A stretch of DNA of 64,000 nucleotides from CAVQGZ01 sp942491665 (lineage in GTDB: Bacteria > Actinomycetota > Actinomycetes > Jiangellales > Jiangellaceae): positions 1 to 64,000 of the forward strand of contig CALOBR010000003.1 of the NCBI GenBank assembly GCA_942491665.1, given 5' to 3'. Made by a program: the position numbers and the translations under genes. This document shows positions 62,896 through 64,000 of this stretch, in pieces. The number at the start of each line of letters is the position of its first letter. Position 1 is the first letter of the stretch. The notes beneath the pieces were generated by a model that was not told the DNA's origin, did no database searches, and saw only the letters and a program-made list of their open reading frames with translations.

Positions 62896-64000
62896 CTACT
62901 CGTGCGTGGCCGTCGGCGCAGTGGCGTCGGCAGCCGCCTTGGCGGCGATGTCCGTGCGGTGCTGGCCGCCCTCGATGTGGATGTGACCGACCGCCCGATA
63001 CGCCCGATCCCGGGCCTGAGTGAGGTCGTCGCCCACGCCGGTGACCGACAGCACTCGCCCGCCGGCCGTCACGACCTGGCCGTCGCGCAGCGCCGTCCCC
63101 GCGTGCAGCACACGGACACCCTCGACAGCAGCCGCCTCGTCGAGGCCGGTGATCACGTCACCGGTGCGTGGGGACTGCGGGTAGCCGTGCGCGGCAACGA
63201 CGACGGTGACCGCCGCCCCGGTGGCCATGTGCGGCGGCTCGGTCGAGGCGAGCGTGCCGGTCGCGGCGGCGTACAGCAGGGCGCCGAGCGGGGTGCGCTC
63301 CAGCGCGAGCACCGCCTGGGTCTCGGGGTCACCGAACCGGGCGTTGAACTCGACCACGCGCAGGCCGCGTGAGGTCAGCGCCAGTCCGGCGTAGAGCAGC
63401 CCTTCGAAGGGCGTGCCCGTGGCACGCATCTCGTCCACGGTCGGCTGGACGACGCGGTCGACGATGTCGTCCACGAGCCCCTGCGGCGCCCATGGGAGCG
63501 GCGTGTAGGCGCCCATGCCACCCGTGTTGGGGCCTTGGTCGTCGTCGAAGATGCGCTTGAAGTCCTGGGCGGGCTGCAGCGGACGCACCGCCTCACCGTC
63601 GGTGACGCAGAAGAGCGAGACCTCGGGTCCGTCGAGGAACTCCTCGACGAGCACCCGTCCGCAGGCAGCGGCATGGGCGAGGGCCGCGGCACGGTCGTCG
63701 GTGACCACCACGCCCTTGCCGGCAGCCAGGCCGTCGTCCTTGACGACGTACGGCGGGCCGAATGCGTCGAGCGCCGCTGCGACCTCGTCCTCGGTGTCGC
63801 AGACGTGCGCCATCGCCGTCGGGACGTCGGCCGCAGCCATCACCTGCTTCGCGAAGGACTTGCTGCCCTCGAGCTGGGCCGCCGCGCCGGACGGGCCGAA
63901 GCACGCGATACCGGCCTCGCGCACGGCGTCACCCACGCCCGCGACCAGCGGTGCCTCCGGGCCGATGACGACGAGGTCGACGGCGAGGCGCTGGGCCAGG
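62896..64000 (-). CDS. purD: Phosphoribosylamine-glycine ligase, 5' end outside the window
   Basis: The visible 367 residues cover most of GAR synthetase, which joins phosphoribosylamine and glycine with ATP. The ATP-grasp core is clear: VVIGPEAPLVAGVGDAVRE, FGPSGAAAQLEGSKSFAKQVM, YVVKDDGLAAGKGVVV, DFKRIFDDDQGPNTGGMGAY and VEFNARFGDPETQAVL. Only about 55 N-terminal residues are missing, since the gene runs off the right edge. YjbQ follows after 16 bases. Confidence 0.96.
   Translation of the reverse strand, partial: LAQRLAVDLVVIGPEAPLVAGVGDAVREAGIACFGPSGAAAQLEGSKSFAKQVMAAADVPTAMAHVCDTEDEVAAALDAFGPPYVVKDDGLAAGKGVVVTDDRAAALAHAAACGRVLVEEFLDGPEVSLFCVTDGEAVRPLQPAQDFKRIFDDDQGPNTGGMGAYTPLPWAPQGLVDDIVDRVVQPTVDEMRATGTPFEGLLYAGLALTSRGLRVVEFNARFGDPETQAVLALERTPLGALLYAAATGTLASTEPPHMATGAAVTVVVAAHGYPQSPRTGDVITGLDEAAAVEGVRVLHAGTALRDGQVVTAGGRVLSVTGVGDDLTQARDRAYRAVGHIHIEGGQHRTDIAAKAAADATAPTATHE

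Overview
The window is high-GC actinobacterial DNA, most likely Micrococcales or a close relative; I cannot name the genus. Evidence: a BldC-type regulator, DUF3073, a mycothiol-type DinB protein, an IdeR/DtxR-type iron box, a small PurL working with PurS and PurQ, many GTG starts, and the order bldC - amino acid dehydrogenase - DUF3073 - purM that I know from actinomycetes.

Region 1 (1-5640) is a sugar-uptake locus on the + strand: LacI regulator, sugar-binding lipoprotein, two ABC permeases and a GH32-like glycosidase. All five are recognisable only by jumping between frames. A 46-base G run followed by (GA)12 and an A/G-only stretch lies inside the binding-protein gene. This looks like poor sequence or very recent decay.

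Region 2 (5.8-27.9 kb) is an accessory island ending at a tRNA-Lys. Its left part is a conjugation module on the - strand (VirB4-like ATPase without its N-terminus, TraG/VirD4-like coupling protein, small associated genes). Its right part is primase-polymerase, excisionase and tyrosine integrase on the + strand, with the integrase end next to the 3' end of tRNA-Lys. Between them lies cargo: a tightly coupled four-gene operon (MelB-type transporter, PaaK-like adenylating enzyme, GNAT protein, GAP-family membrane protein), a truncated hydrolase, four secreted proteins, a glyoxalase/IS630 chimera, and an epoxide-hydrolase-like gene divergent from a WYL regulator. Single-base frameshifts recur here up to about 24.24 kb.

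Region 3 (28-43 kb) is intact core chromosome: a membrane hydrolase, feoABC under an iron box, a DUF2786/metallohydrolase pair, a thioredoxin-like lipoprotein with CcdA, a CopC and CopD/CtaG pair, tRNA-Glu, tRNA-Asp and tRNA-Phe, bldC, a branched-chain amino acid dehydrogenase and DUF3073.

Region 4 (43-64 kb) carries most of the purine pathway on the - strand (purM, purF, purL-purQ-purS, purC, purB, partial purD), with + strand genes between them: an acyltransferase, nagA-nagB, a MaoC-like protein, a short Rossmann protein, a SHOCT protein, a DUF4253 protein and a GT87-like membrane protein. A bidirectional terminator at 57.3 kb and a long palindrome at 49.9 kb sit between convergent genes.
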